Of a stretch of 64,000 nt of DNA, positions 21,310 through 33,094 are shown piece by piece. Both the position numbers and the translations under genes were made by a program. Position 1 is the first letter of the stretch, and each line of letters starts with the position of its first letter. The notes below the pieces were generated by a model. It was not told the origin of the DNA and did no database searches. It was given only the letters and a program-made list of their open reading frames with translations. The stretch is from Gnetum montanum (taxonomy: Eukaryota; Streptophyta; Gnetopsida; Gnetales; Gnetaceae), in the NCBI GenBank assembly GCA_015680685.1, contig MNCI01008026.1, positions 137,105 through 201,104 of the forward strand. The letters are read 5' to 3'.

Positions 21310-21314
21310 ATAGT

Positions 21315-22102
21315 TGATGAGTGGCGAGGTGCCCCTACACTCAACCATATGAATACGATCGTTACACGCGCGATCCGGTCGAACTCCGCAGACTAAGTGC
21401 CTACATGCCTTATGGAACACTTAAGGTTAATCATTCATTGTCTTCCCAGGCTTACTTGTATTTGTCACGGTTGTATGGTTAAGTCGAAGGTATGTGATTT
21501 TTATATATTTTCTGTTTTATCGCCCATGCTAATGAGGGAAAGGGTGAAGAGACTAAGTAACTAACTTTAACTAACTAAGTTCTAATGCCTAGCATCAGTA
21601 TCTGTTCCCACTTACCATTCACACCCTAAACCAATGCAACCTTCTGGGATTACCAAACACTATTTGTTGCTGGGCTTACCAAGCATAACGCACGTGCTCG
21701 AAGCGGTCGTACTGAATGCACTTAACTATGAGAGAAGGGTTGAGAGAGATTAAGTCCTTAAGAAAGCATTTAAATGATAAACAATAAATAACAATAATTA
21801 AAGTCCTATTTAGCTTAGTCCATGCACTATAAGGTTTATCCAAAATTTCGTCTTTATTTCTGTACACAAACTTGTGCTCAGGTACAATATTTGCTCGAAT
21901 AAATATCCGTTCACTTTGGGACTCTTACAACGGGCACATGGAAATTACTCTATCTCTAGAGAGGTAAAATTGCCAGAGTTTTCACTAAGGTCTAGATCTA
22001 GATTGAGAAACAAGGGAGACCCACCTCTTATTTATAGACTTGGCAACGCACTGGGATATCGCATACATGATATCGTGGGGGATGCGATATCGTGTCCCAT
22101 CA
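21315..22102 (-). mobile_element. Solo LTR F with 5-base target duplication
   Basis: The 788-base LTR is in minus orientation (TGATGAGTGG at the left end, CCCATCA at the right). ATAGT lies immediately outside both ends (21310-21314 and 22103-22107), which is the 5-base target duplication of a Ty3 insertion. No internal region follows on either side, so it is a solo LTR. On the minus strand TATAAATA is near 22031-22024, preceded by three GATATC-centred palindromes at 22052-22095. Sequence and ends place it with the LTRs of C and E. Confidence 0.9.
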
Positions 22103-22109
22103 ATAGTAT

Positions 22110-23584
22110 TCTTGTTAGATATGGAAAAATTCACCTTAGTATCTATCGAGTGATCAATACTTCCTATATTTATAGAAGCTGTTATCTTCTCTAGATTTTA
22201 TATTTCCATTTGATCATTATTATCATTTACATTAATTTGATTTTTTGTATCTTTAACTTCATATTGATTTTTCCTATGTTTAACTTCAACATGTTTTTTT
22301 CTTTTCTTTAGCATCTCTTTTCTTGAGCAGAAAAGAGCAAGCATTAAAAAAATGTCCTTCACAATAGTAGAAGTTGCAAGACTTAGAAAGATTATAATAT
22401 ATAATTAGACAAATATAAGTTTTCCTACTAGCTTATAATACCAAATCCTTTTTATAATTAAGAGGATTGAATCCACCAAAAAAAATGTCTACGAAAATCA
22501 AAAGTTGTAGAAAAAGATTCTATATGCTTAATGGGACCAAGAAGACTCATAAATTCATTTTTAGCTTTTTGAAGAATTAAGGAAAGACTATGTAGCTTAA
22601 CAAGACATGGAACTTTAAAATATTCTTTAGATTGGACATTAGAATATGAAATTCATTTGCAAATGATCAACACTACATTCTTATGTATAAAAGATCCTAT
22701 ATCTAGGGAACGTTGCACCATCAAGCATTGCCTAGCTTAACAAATAGAGAAAAATAAGAATAATCCATAGCCTAAATGACTTGAATGTCATGTTTTTACA
22801 TCACACCATTTAATGCGAAGTGAAACTTCAATTATAAGGTAGGTAACTCAAAATCAGAATGAACAAATATTGCGACATAAGATCAACAACTAGTGGCTTG
22901 TATACATTACTATGAAGAACAAAATCAACTGTTTTAAGGTGTTGGAACCCTAAAATAATTATAAAATATGTACACCCCAAGATATATAGTTCAATTAGAA
23001 CTTTATAACTCAACATTTCCCACTAGAATCAAGCCCTGACTTGGAATTTCAAAATCAAATGTTTTAGTTGCATCAACATCATTAGAAGAAGGCATATCAA
23101 AATTTTACTTACAAGCTTGTAAATCTACATTATCAAAATTAATAGAAATTTTTGCATTAGTAGAAGAAGCAAAAATGTTAACATTAGTTGAAGAAATTGA
23201 AGGTAATTTAGAAATGTCCATAGGGGAATTCTAGATAGATCAAATCCACTAGAAAAAACTTAAAGAGAGAATAGTTAGATTTGTTTTAAGTATAACATTG
23301 TTTAAGTTAATCAACTCATAAAAAACTAATTCTTTCGTAGGTACTAATTTGAGAGTTTAATCTACACTTAAGGAATCATTATGTATGTTATATTATTACC
23401 TAAGTTCTACCAAAGAATAACCTAGGACATATAGCCATCATTTGGAATAATAATAAGGTGCTTATTTCTCAGGTGGTAAGGTATAGGTTTGAGCTTAGGA
23501 AAAAAACCACTTGAAAAGAGGGTTGGCTTTTGCTTATTCACAAGCAGTGTTGAAACTCGCTTAGTTAATACAATATTTGAGTAG
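22110..23584 (-). other. Degraded retroelement-like sequence, plus a SINE copy at 22938-23062
   Basis: On the minus strand between about 22790 and 22290 a frame with few stops includes a Cys/His cluster (CNFYYCEGHFFNAC) that could be a decayed zinc knuckle. It is followed by a Lys-rich tail, which is compatible with a Gag or coat protein. I cannot assign a family. At 22938-23062 lies a minus-strand copy of the SINE-like repeat (GGGTTCCAACACC end, box B-like GGGCTTGATTC). The remainder, 23063-23584, is AT-rich with no call. Confidence 0.35.
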
Positions 23585-23589
23585 AACAT

Positions 23590-24497
23590 TCATAAAACCA
23601 TTTTTTGATAAGGCACAATATCACATCTACAATATCGTAGCTCTACCTACATCATCATTGATATGATATATTGGGAGTTGTGTGGCCCTGTAAATACTAA
23701 CACTTAGTCACATCAACAACACAAACTTTTCATTATAGTCTTATGGAAAGTCTTGTAGCTTATTTTCATAGTTTATACTTAGCGATAGAGTGAATGCTCA
23801 TAGTGTGGTGTTGAACAGTTGAATGAAATCTTTATTTGAGTGGATTGTACTTAGGAACAATTCATGAACGACAATAAAGATCAAGATTGTTTTCCACCAT
23901 TGTAGCATCCATTTAGTTTCTTTGTTTTCTACTTAGTTGTTTTTTTACTTAGTTTAATTATAATTTCTCTAATATGCTTACTTTAGTATAGTTCTTTACA
24001 ATTCTTAAGTATTTTATTTTTTCACATGTATTAGTAAGGAAAAATGAGTACGACATGATTTTGAGCATATAAGTGTGACTGTTTGGTAATCCTAGCAGTG
24101 TTATTGTTTGGTTTACTTAGTAGCATAACACTTGGTAATCCAGAGATGGTTACATGAGTCCAAGATGTGTACAACAAGCCAAGAATAGCTACTCATTGTC
24201 ATAGGCTAAAGTAGATTTATATTTTTATCATTATTTAGACTTAGACTCTTATTCTTATCTCTCATTTTCAATATGCTTAGGGGTAATATGAGCTAACAAA
24301 ATCAACATATCATATACCTCACTAAGAGCAAAATCATACCACTTGTACTTTACTAGCTCAAGGTGGGAAGATAATGATAGCAAACCGATTATCAACTTCT
24401 ATCATACTTACGTTGTCCATCTATGGATTACGATTTGTTCACACATGTGCACTCATGACTTGTATGGTGGAGTGTTGAGATACTTTACCACTCATCA
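23590..24497 (+). mobile_element. Element A 5' LTR
   Basis: It starts TCATAAAACC (TGATAAAATC in the 3' LTR, so TG has become TC) and ends CCACTCATCA. A TATA-like GTAAATAC near 23691 corresponds to TATAAATA in the 3' LTR. GATATC-like near-palindromes lie in the first 90 bases. Confidence 0.9.
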
Positions 24498-24498
24498 T

Positions 24499-24516
24499 TA
24501 GCATGATTGCCAAGGA
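24499..24516 (+). promoter_or_regulatory. Element A primer-binding site (tRNA-Asp type)
   Basis: Two bases after the LTR, TAGCATGATTGCCAAGGA aligns with the TGGCGCCGTTGCCGGGGA used by plant Tat/Athila elements, with most differences being C-to-T or G-to-A type. Element B has the same site at 47200. Confidence 0.7.
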
Positions 24517-24645
24517 TGTGTTAATGTTTTCTTAGTAGTTGAACTTATAGAGTTTGTTGTAATCAAAATCATAAGGTTTATATTTTATATTTTTAATCAA
24601 TCTTTTAATGCACACACACACACTAAAGAACATCAAACATATAAT

Positions 24646-26980
24646 ATGGCTTCAACACTTAATGAAAAGTCACTACCTACTGAAGAAACACAAAGGATTC
24701 ATGACAAAAGACATGATGAAGAAGATTGGAGTGTGCCTATGCAAACCAAAATTTCATATGCACATATAGATCCATATTATTCTAACTTCACATTTATTTT
24801 CCATCAGGATGAACAATTGAGGTGGAGAGATTTTTAGGGTAATGTAGTTTACCTCTTAAATGTTCAACACCATTAATGCTATAGGAAACCTTAATGAGGT
24901 TGAACCTTGACCATGCACAAGAAGGATATCATGTTATTAAACACATGACCATGCCATACCAACTCACAAAAGCATAAGTAAGAAGGGGTACTACCATGAA
25001 GACAAGACATGAGTACAACAAAGGAAAGAAAGTAACCCATAATGTTATCTTGGAAGAAATCAATGATGATACATTTATAATGGAAAAGCTCCACCAAAAT
25101 CATGAATTCCATTCATAGATGCCTATCATTCATCTAAAGGAGCCTATGAAAATATAATTGGATTCAGTCCTTACAAAAACATCTAGGAGAGATGTAGAAG
25201 ACTCCAAACATAGGTGAAGTTCAATGCTTAAAGCCTCCACAAAACCACAAGAGAATGACTCACAAAGTCATAGAAGAAAAACCAGTTGGCACCATTCTCC
25301 AACCAAATCCCATTCATAGATGTCTATCATTCATCTAGAGAAGCCTATCAAAATACAATTGTATTCGATCCTTGTAGAAACACCTAGGAGAGATGCAAAA
25401 GACTCCAAACATAAGTGAAGCTTAAGGCTTAGAGCCTCTATAGAACCACAAGAGAATGAATCATGAAGTCACAGAAGAAGAACTAGCTGGCATTGTTCTC
25501 AACTCACAATCATTATCGGAATCTAACAAAAGGAAACAAAGACCTAGAAACTATTGTAGGGAAAGACATAGGAATCATGAGAGATATGAATATTGAAGAA
25601 GGTATCTTGATGACAAAGAGGAAGATGATTATGAACAACAAACAAAGACTTAGGTATGAAGAAAAAGAGCGACACTATCAACATTGAAGGGTTACAACTA
25701 CAACCAAGCCTAAGAACCCCTACTAGCCACTCATAGTATGATTAACATTAAAGAAGCAATGTATATCCCTACCAAGCACATCAAGGATAGTCACATCAAG
25801 CAACTAGACATGAGCAATATTCTCAAATTTGAAGGTGAATATAATGCATATCCATAGCATCATCTTCAAGAATTTCATGATGCTTATGCCCTTTAGAATA
25901 TTGAAAGTGATAACAAAAGTTAAAGTTGTTTTCCAAAACCCTCATCAAAGAAGTAGAAAGCTGGTACTGCTCCATAGAACTATAATCAATATGAAGATAG
26001 AGTACCATGTTGGAGCTCTTCAATGATAAGTATCAAACCTATTCAAGAGTGTTAAATTTAAGAAAACAAATCCAAGGATGGAAGGGAAACATGAATCCCT
26101 TGATGTAGTAATGGACAGATATTATTCTTTACTTCATAGATGCCCAAGCCATGGATTTTCATAAAGAGAACAACTAAGGAATATCATTGATGGATTAAGG
26201 AACATAAATAGAGAAATCCTTGGGGTATATGCCCAAGGAAGATCATCAGAAATGACAACCCATCAAATTCAAAGTCTAAAAGACCATGTAGCCAAAGAGG
26301 AAGGAGAACTGAAGAAGAGGAACTCAGCTAAAGAATGCAATCGAGATCCTACAATAAGGAAAATAGATGTTCAAATGTGTGATAGACAAGAAGATGAGAC
26401 TTTATAGGATGTCATTTAAAAGAAGACACTATCCATCCAGAAATTAGTCAATGACATTGCAACAAAGGTAGAGAAAATGTGGGACGCAGTAGATGAGAAA
26501 TTCATTACTACACTTAAGATAGTAAAGGAGAAGATTTAATAAGCACTAAACAAGAATGAAAAGAAGAGATAATAGATGATAGAATTACAAACATAAAGGA
26601 AAATTTTCTGAAGTTGAGGAATTTATAGTCTCTAGTTTAGAAGATTAAGAAGGATACAAAGTATGCCAATATGAACATCCTAAGGGATGTTGTCTTATCA
26701 TGGTCCACTTGCAAGAGTTTGGGGCATGTGCACATAACTTAAGATTTTTCAAGAAGTAGATGCCAAGACAATTACCTTATCCACAATGTAATCTTACTAT
26801 CCAAGCAAAGCCTATCCTTAGCCACAAGAGCAATTCCAATTATCATACTATTCCAACTATCATACTATCCAAGCAAAGCCTATCCTCAGCCACAAGGGCA
26901 ATACCAACTACAGTGGCAACAACCACAAGCATGGGGAATGCCACTACTAAGGGAGCAATATCCATATAGGCAACCTGATC
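24646..26980 (+). pseudogene. Element A gag
   Basis: The ATG at 24646 opens 63 codons containing FTFIFHQDEQLRWRDF, a phrase shared with gag of E and B. After that the frame is broken many times. A 201-base in-frame tandem duplication lies at 25116-25505. The capsid-like part near 25780-26260 matches B (the FEGEY/FEGGY phrase near 25830). The zinc motif at 26652-26692 has lost its first Cys (YKVCQYEHPKGCC). A Gln/Pro/Tyr-rich end follows. It would have formed the virus-like particle. Confidence 0.75.
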
Positions 26981-27359
26981 CTTATGAATATTACGTTCAA
27001 TGTCTAATCTCTTTAGGAAATTCTTCAATTCATACTTCCTCTCACTACTATCCATCAGAGTATTATAGGTCCACTACTCCAAGAATGGATCCTAATTCTT
27101 ATGCACATCAACCAACAACTAGTTTGTCAATCCAACCTCCTATCTCTCTACCACTAGTATTGCCACCGATTATGCAAGGAGAACTACCAACACAACTGTA
27201 GCAAAAGAGGCAATAAATACATAAAAAGATGTGATAATAAAAGAACCTAGATCCAAGAAACATCCATTTTTTAAAACAAGTCCAAAAAAAGATTCAAAGA
27301 ATGGGAACTTCATCCACATTAACCCCACACATATATACTCAATGGAATACCAAGCTTTC

Positions 27360-27960
27360 ACATTCTATAAATCCAAATTTAACCACCACCATGCTCACTC
27401 AAACTATTACACACTGGATCAAGGTAGGAGCACTTTCCAACAAGAAAATAGATCCAGGAAGTTCCTTAGTATATCTCTAGATAGCATAACATAAACAATT
27501 CTAGGGTAGGAGTAAACTTGACATCATAAGATATGTACAAAGCCTAGAATCTTCCTCCACTAATGAAGAGCAACATCTAACTAGAGCTTGTAGACCAATC
27601 AATCATTGTTCCACTTGGATAGGTGGATGATGTTATTACCACCATAAGTAGCTGGTCTTACCTTGCTGACTTTTTAGTGATACATGTGCGGAAAAATAAG
27701 GGAGAATTTCCTATAATCATGGGAAGAACATGGCTTAGCACTATGAATGTTAAGCTAGGAATTAGAGGTTTATCCTTGGAAATTTCCAAGGAAGATGAGG
27801 CAACAATCATACAGAGATGTTGAGTTCCATGCATCACATATAGTGATACTAGATGCAATTTCATGCGGAAAATTTGGGCCACCAAACAAGAACTCAACAC
27901 AACATGCAATCAATATGTAGAAGATATGTGTGTGTAGCAATACTTGTATGTAGTAGCCAC
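27360..27960 (+). pseudogene. Element A protease, active site lost
   Basis: The order matches C and B: a GVNL phrase at about 27509, the polar strand region, then the open piece 27623-27823 with ITTISSWSYLADFLVI and IIMGRTWLS. The catalytic triplet, DSG in C, reads N-S-R here, and stops lie on both sides. The protein would have cut Gag-Pol. Confidence 0.65.
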
Positions 27961-28419
27961 CAAATAATAAGGCACCTAATGGCCAATTATTAAATAAGAG
28001 ACAGAGTTCAAATTGTACATGGAACCATCTAATCAAATTATAAGTGCATATGTTGTAGAAGATGATAAGTTAGACTAGTAAAGGAAGAAACACCCCTATG
28101 CACACTCATATCAAGAAGAAGATATTGAGTGGGGACAGCTAGAAATACTAGATAAGTTTGAACTAAAACCTTTAGAGTTGAAAGCCCTACTAGAAGTACT
28201 AGGGTATGCTTTTCTAAATAATAAGAAACTGGTAATTATTAATGACAATCTTGATAAAGAACAAAAGAGAAGATTATTAGAAGTGGTGAATAAATGGTTC
28301 ATAGCATTTACATGGTTCTATGATGAAATAATAGACATTTATCCATGTAGATGCCAACACTGAATTTATACATATTTAGCTATCAACCATGTCACCAACC
28401 TTAAAGAAGATTAAATCCT

Positions 28420-29640
28420 AAAATTAAAGAAGTGGTAAAGCAAGAATTTGAGAAACTATTAATAGCAGAGTTCATTTATCTAATAGCAGATAGCAAATGG
28501 GTTAGTCCCTTAGCCATTGTTCCAAAGAAAGACAACAAGTGAAGGGTTTGCATTAACTTTTGATTGTTGAATTCAACAATGTTCAAGGACCACTTTCCTC
28601 TACCATTTGTTGACCAAGTCCTTAACACCATAGCAGGCCACCAATACTATAGTTTCCTTGATGGGTACATTGGGTATAATCAGATCCGCATTGCACTAGA
28701 AGATTAAGAGAACACCACATTCAATAGTCCATGAGGGACATTTTCCTACAAGGAGATGCCTTTTGGCTTGTGTAATGCTCTCACTACTTTTAAAAAACTA
28801 GTACTGAGCATCTTTCAAAAGCATATTAGTAATGGAGTATAGGTATTCATGGATGATTTTTCTACTTATGGACTAGACTTCAAACAAGCATTGGATCGAC
28901 TAAAGTAGGTTTTGAAAAAATGTGTTGAAACTAATTCAAAGCTTAATTGGAAAAATAGCCATCTAATTATCCAAGACGATATTGTTCTGGGACATACAGT
29001 ATCTCAAAAAGGAATAGAGGTAGATCTGGATAAAATAAAAGTTATTAAAAATATCACATAGATTCCACAGACTGTTAAGGATGTTATATCATTATTTGGC
29101 TATATAGGATACTACAGAAGATTCATTGAAAATTTTTCAAAGATAGCAAACCCACTAGTGGAACTAACAAAGAAATATGTGTCATTCCAATGGACAAAAT
29201 AGTGTGAGAAGGAATTCAAGACATTAAAGTAGAAGTTGATTGAAACACCAATCTTTTGAGCTTTAGATTGGTCTAAACCCTTCCACATTATGAAAGATGC
29301 TTCAAACTAAGCACTAGACGCAATTCTTACTTCACTTTATGCTTAGAAAAAACCATATTACATACATTGTGCTAGTCAAAGCATCATCAAAGCACAACTC
29401 AACTACACGACTACAAAATAGGTGCTTCTGGTTGTGGTTTATGTGCTTGAAAAATTCAAACATTATGTTCTTGGATATCCTATTTATATCCACACTAATC
29501 ATAGTGCCATTAGGTTTTTAATGAATAAACCATCAATTAGTCCCAGGGTGATACAATGGCTAGTGATACTATAGGAGTTTGACATCACAATGATAGACAA
29601 GAAAGGAACAAAAAATGTTGTAGTAGATCATGTGTTAAGA
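28420..29640 (+). pseudogene. Element A reverse transcriptase and RNase H
   Basis: Readable motifs in order: WVSPLAIVPKKDNK, FPLPFVDQVL, YYSFLDGYIGYNQI (catalytic Asp retained), MPFGLCNA, the VFMDDF box, the LGHTVS and GYYRRFIENFSK region, then RNase H with HIMKDAS, YTTTK and NHSAIRFLM. The usual TDHxAL Asp is Asn in the last. About a dozen in-frame stops, mostly TAG and TAA at former CAG, CAA or TGG codons, make it inactive. Confidence 0.88.
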
Positions 29641-29844
29641 CTAGGATGGGAACTATAGAAATAAGATGAACCATTACTAGACCAATTTCCCAATAAAAAC
29701 TTGTTTAAAAAAATAACAATGGCTATCAACTCAATAGAAAAGTCATAGATCACTAACTACATGACTTATCTCACTACACAAGAGCTTCATGTTTAGTAGA
29801 ATAAGAAACAAAAAGAGTAGTTTTTCCACATAGTTAAACAATAT

Positions 29845-31035
29845 GTGAAAATTAATAGAAATATTTACAAGATCTGTGCCAATGGATTAGTTAAATGGTG
29901 TGTTCTAGAGGAGAACTATCAAAGAATCTTACAAGATGCATATGAAGGACCATGTGGTTGTCACTATGTAAGACATAGAATAGCACTAAATTTGATGATG
30001 GCAAGCTACTTTTGGCCTACCATATTCAAAGATGCACACAAGTTCACTTAGTCTTATAAGAGATGTCAACATGATGGAGGAATAATGACTAGAAATGAAG
30101 GGCTACAACAATGGATCCAACCATTAAAGCAATTTGATATTTGGAGAATTTATTTTATGGGGTCTATCACATTGATGTCTAATAGGAAATAATATATTAT
30201 AGTGACAATTGATTATTGCATAAAATGGGTAGATGCAATTATAGTCAAAGATTGCACAGCTAAAACAAATGCTAAATTCTTTCAAAAACATATGGTGAAT
30301 AGGTTTGGAGTACCACATATGCTCATATCTGACAATGGAATGTATTTCATAGGAGCTACATTCAAAAAGCTAATGTAACAAATTGGGGTGAACCACAAAC
30401 TAACTACACCATACCATTCCCAAGCAAATGGTCAAGTAGAAGTGACTAACTGAGAAATCACTAGAATTTTAAATAGAAATAACTAGAGCACTAAGCTGAA
30501 TGATGCTCCATGGGCATACATAACCACATGAAAACTTCCAATAGGATACTCACCCTATGAGTTAGTTTATGGAAAACTTTTCACACTACTAGTTCAAGCG
30601 AAGATACAAACCTTAGCTACTGATAGTAAAATTAACCTAAATCTAAACTTAGCTAAAAAAGAACACCTTACGAACCTTAACCTTCTAAAGGAATATAGAC
30701 TTGTAGCTCTAATCAATAATCAAGTACATAAGAAGTACTCCAAATGTAGGCATGACATAAGACTATGACAAGTATCAATATAGTTGGGTGCTAAACTCCT
30801 CTACTATAATCTCAATCATGTGCCACAAAAGGCTAAGTTCCAAACTTTATGGGAAGGACCCTATATCATCCATGTAACATACCAATTAGGCGCCATGTAT
30901 ATCTATCACCCAACCAGCTCACAAAAACTTATCTTAGTCAATACTCAACAATTTAAATCATTCTATGAACATCCCAACTCCTATGTGGATTCTACCTTAT
31001 CCACCAAACCATCTTTAACATGTTTCATCTTCTAG
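29845..31035 (+). pseudogene. Element A integrase with GPY/F module
   Basis: The zinc-binding part (GPCGCHYVRHRIAL, then YKRCQHDGG), catalytic core and C-terminal module are visible. The first catalytic Asp is replaced by Tyr (IYFMG for IDFMG), while SDNG and the NGQVEV Glu remain. At 30784-31035 an open frame holds FQTLWEGPYII, the GPY/F module, ending in TAG. I see no chromodomain. Confidence 0.85.
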
Positions 31036-31661
31036 TTAATTGTCTTTAATCATAGTCGTGGGGGTGTCCTGTGTGACACTTAGGCACTAAATTGAACTTT
31101 TCTTTTTATTTTTCTATTGTTTTTTCACATTCTTGATATCTTTTCTATTCTTTTATACTATTCTCATTTCTTAGTCATTTTATATTCTTTAATATCTTTT
31201 AAATTCTTTCTCTATTTTTCCATTTTTATCATTTTCTATGATTTTTGATCATTTGTCTTGTACATATTTTTGTTAATTTTCCAATAAAGTGCAAAGAAAT
31301 GAAGCAAGATGTAATCCTAATAATGTAAAGGTTTCCCTATGTTATCAAATCATGGAAGGACTAATTCTATACATAGTGAGACCACATCATCCATCCACTC
31401 ATTTTCAATAATAAGAGGTTTTTACCATGGTCATAATGATATTCTTTTCACAATAAGACTAAAATAAACTTGTGATCATTATGCATGGATAGAAAAGTAA
31501 AGAACCAAGTGGGAATGAAAAGGGTGTGACATCAAGAGCATTTTTGGACTCTCTAAACTACTACTATAAGGTTTATCTTGTTGTTAAGATTGTATTGTTT
31601 TCTTGAGTTATAATGAAAAATGAAAGTATGTGGACAATAAGTGCTACCTTACTATGTCATT

Positions 31662-31795
31662 GAAAAGACATGTTATCCATGGTTGAAGGTAGTCCTCTAT
31701 TAAGGTCCACACTGTCAAAATATAATAAATGCATAGAATAAAATTTCTAGGGGTCCTATTAAAAAGACATTACCCATGCCTGCAAGTAGGCAACT
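31662..31795 (+). repeat. Two copies of the hairpin-like motif in element A
   Basis: AAAAGACATGTTATCCATGG at 31663 and a shorter AAAAAGACATTACCCATG at 31761 match the motif of element D. The second can pair TGCCT with AGGCA. Confidence 0.55.
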
Positions 31796-32569
31796 TCTCA
31801 GAGATGTCAAAAATAAAGTATGCTATTAATAACCTCCTTCCTTGAACTACATTATCAAGTGATAAAGCTTCTTGCAGTAGTGGTGGTCTTATGGCTACTA
31901 GTTTTGGGATGATACAATGTGATGTCATTGGTAAGTGGTATGGACTTGGTTTGGATCTTGGAAGGAAAGGCTAATGATTTCTTTAATCATATATCACACA
32001 TAAAAATTCATAATGCCCATGGTAAGACACCTTACGTTCCAATTTCTGCAATCCTTTTTAAGCTTCTCATTGGTATATATAATCATACTTCTATGATTTC
32101 ATCTAATAAAGTGTTATTTTTCCATTCTAGTAAATTAACATGTGTGTTTTGCAAAACAAGTATGTTCTACATTCAACTCCTTGAGTGCCTACAAACACTT
32201 ATAGGTGTGGTTATACAAGGGTACTAAGGGCTGAAGTTTACTTTGGGGAGGAGACACTTGTATAACTTTTGTACCTCATATCTGATGATCAATTCCACAT
32301 CATCTTATGCCTTCGAGACACTTTAACCATCAATGTTTACTTGCCTAAGTTTCTATATTTGATCATAATTTTGGAAATTCTCACTACCATCTCTTAGACA
32401 TTTACTTGATCTTTTCTTTTCCAAAGATTCCTTCTTTATGACATTCGATCATCAAATTTACATAATTTGAGCATAATCTATGATTAAAGACCCTTTAGAT
32501 AGCTTCTACATCTTCCAAACAAACCAATTAACTCAACCTTTTTACCAAACATTGCTCAAAAATCAATAT

Positions 32570-32690
32570 TTTTTAGCAGTGATGTCATAGTTACAATGTA
32601 TTAGGCCTTATGGAATCACAACTATGATGTTGCACCAACAAAAAATTATATATACGCATGAGTTGGAAACTTTTTCATTCTCACATTTCA
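32570..32690 (+). promoter_or_regulatory. Promoter-like module upstream of the element A extra ORF
   Basis: An inverted repeat CATAGTT / AACTATG (about 32587 and 32630) is followed by TTATATATA at about 32648 and a T/C-rich tract. Element B has the same order at the same place (55690-55810), with different palindrome letters but matching downstream phrases. It resembles LTR U3 organisation. Promoter activity is inferred. Confidence 0.4.
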
Positions 32691-33094
32691 CAACAAGGGG
32701 AGTTCATGCTATTTTATTGAGCCTTTGACACTTGAATTTCCAAGCTTCATAGCTTCCTCATTGTAGCTTTGATTCACATGATTCTTGAATCCTCTTGATC
32801 ATGGAGTGACCAAATTAGTCATGGGGGAGAGCATTACATGTAGATAAGTGAAGTTGAGCCAAAGAGCCAAATTTTTTTAATGCTAGAAGAGAATATTAAG
32901 GGTAAGAATAAAGAGTAAATAAGAATATTTTAAGCAATTGATGAAATAAAAGCTAATGAGCCTAACCAATTCTCCTAGCCAATCATCCAATAACATAATA
33001 AGGAAAGAATGATTGTGAGAAGTCTTAATAATTAAAAGAACAAGAAATCGCTATTTAAAAAAAAAATTCTAACTCTACAATCATAGTAAGAGCC

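Larger units (their letters stand above)
31036..33094 (+). other. Element A non-coding region between integrase and extra ORF
   Basis: It begins with the HSRGGV-like CATAGTCGTGGGGGTG tract, continues with T-rich DNA, and has two hairpin motifs (31662-31700, 31761-31795). It then has the GATGTCATTGGTAAGTGG region shared with B, C and D, the GTACTAAGGGCTGAAG/GGGGAGGAG phrase, and the promoter-like module at 32570-32690. The open frame 31919-32227 lies in this shared region and is not recognised. Confidence 0.55.
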
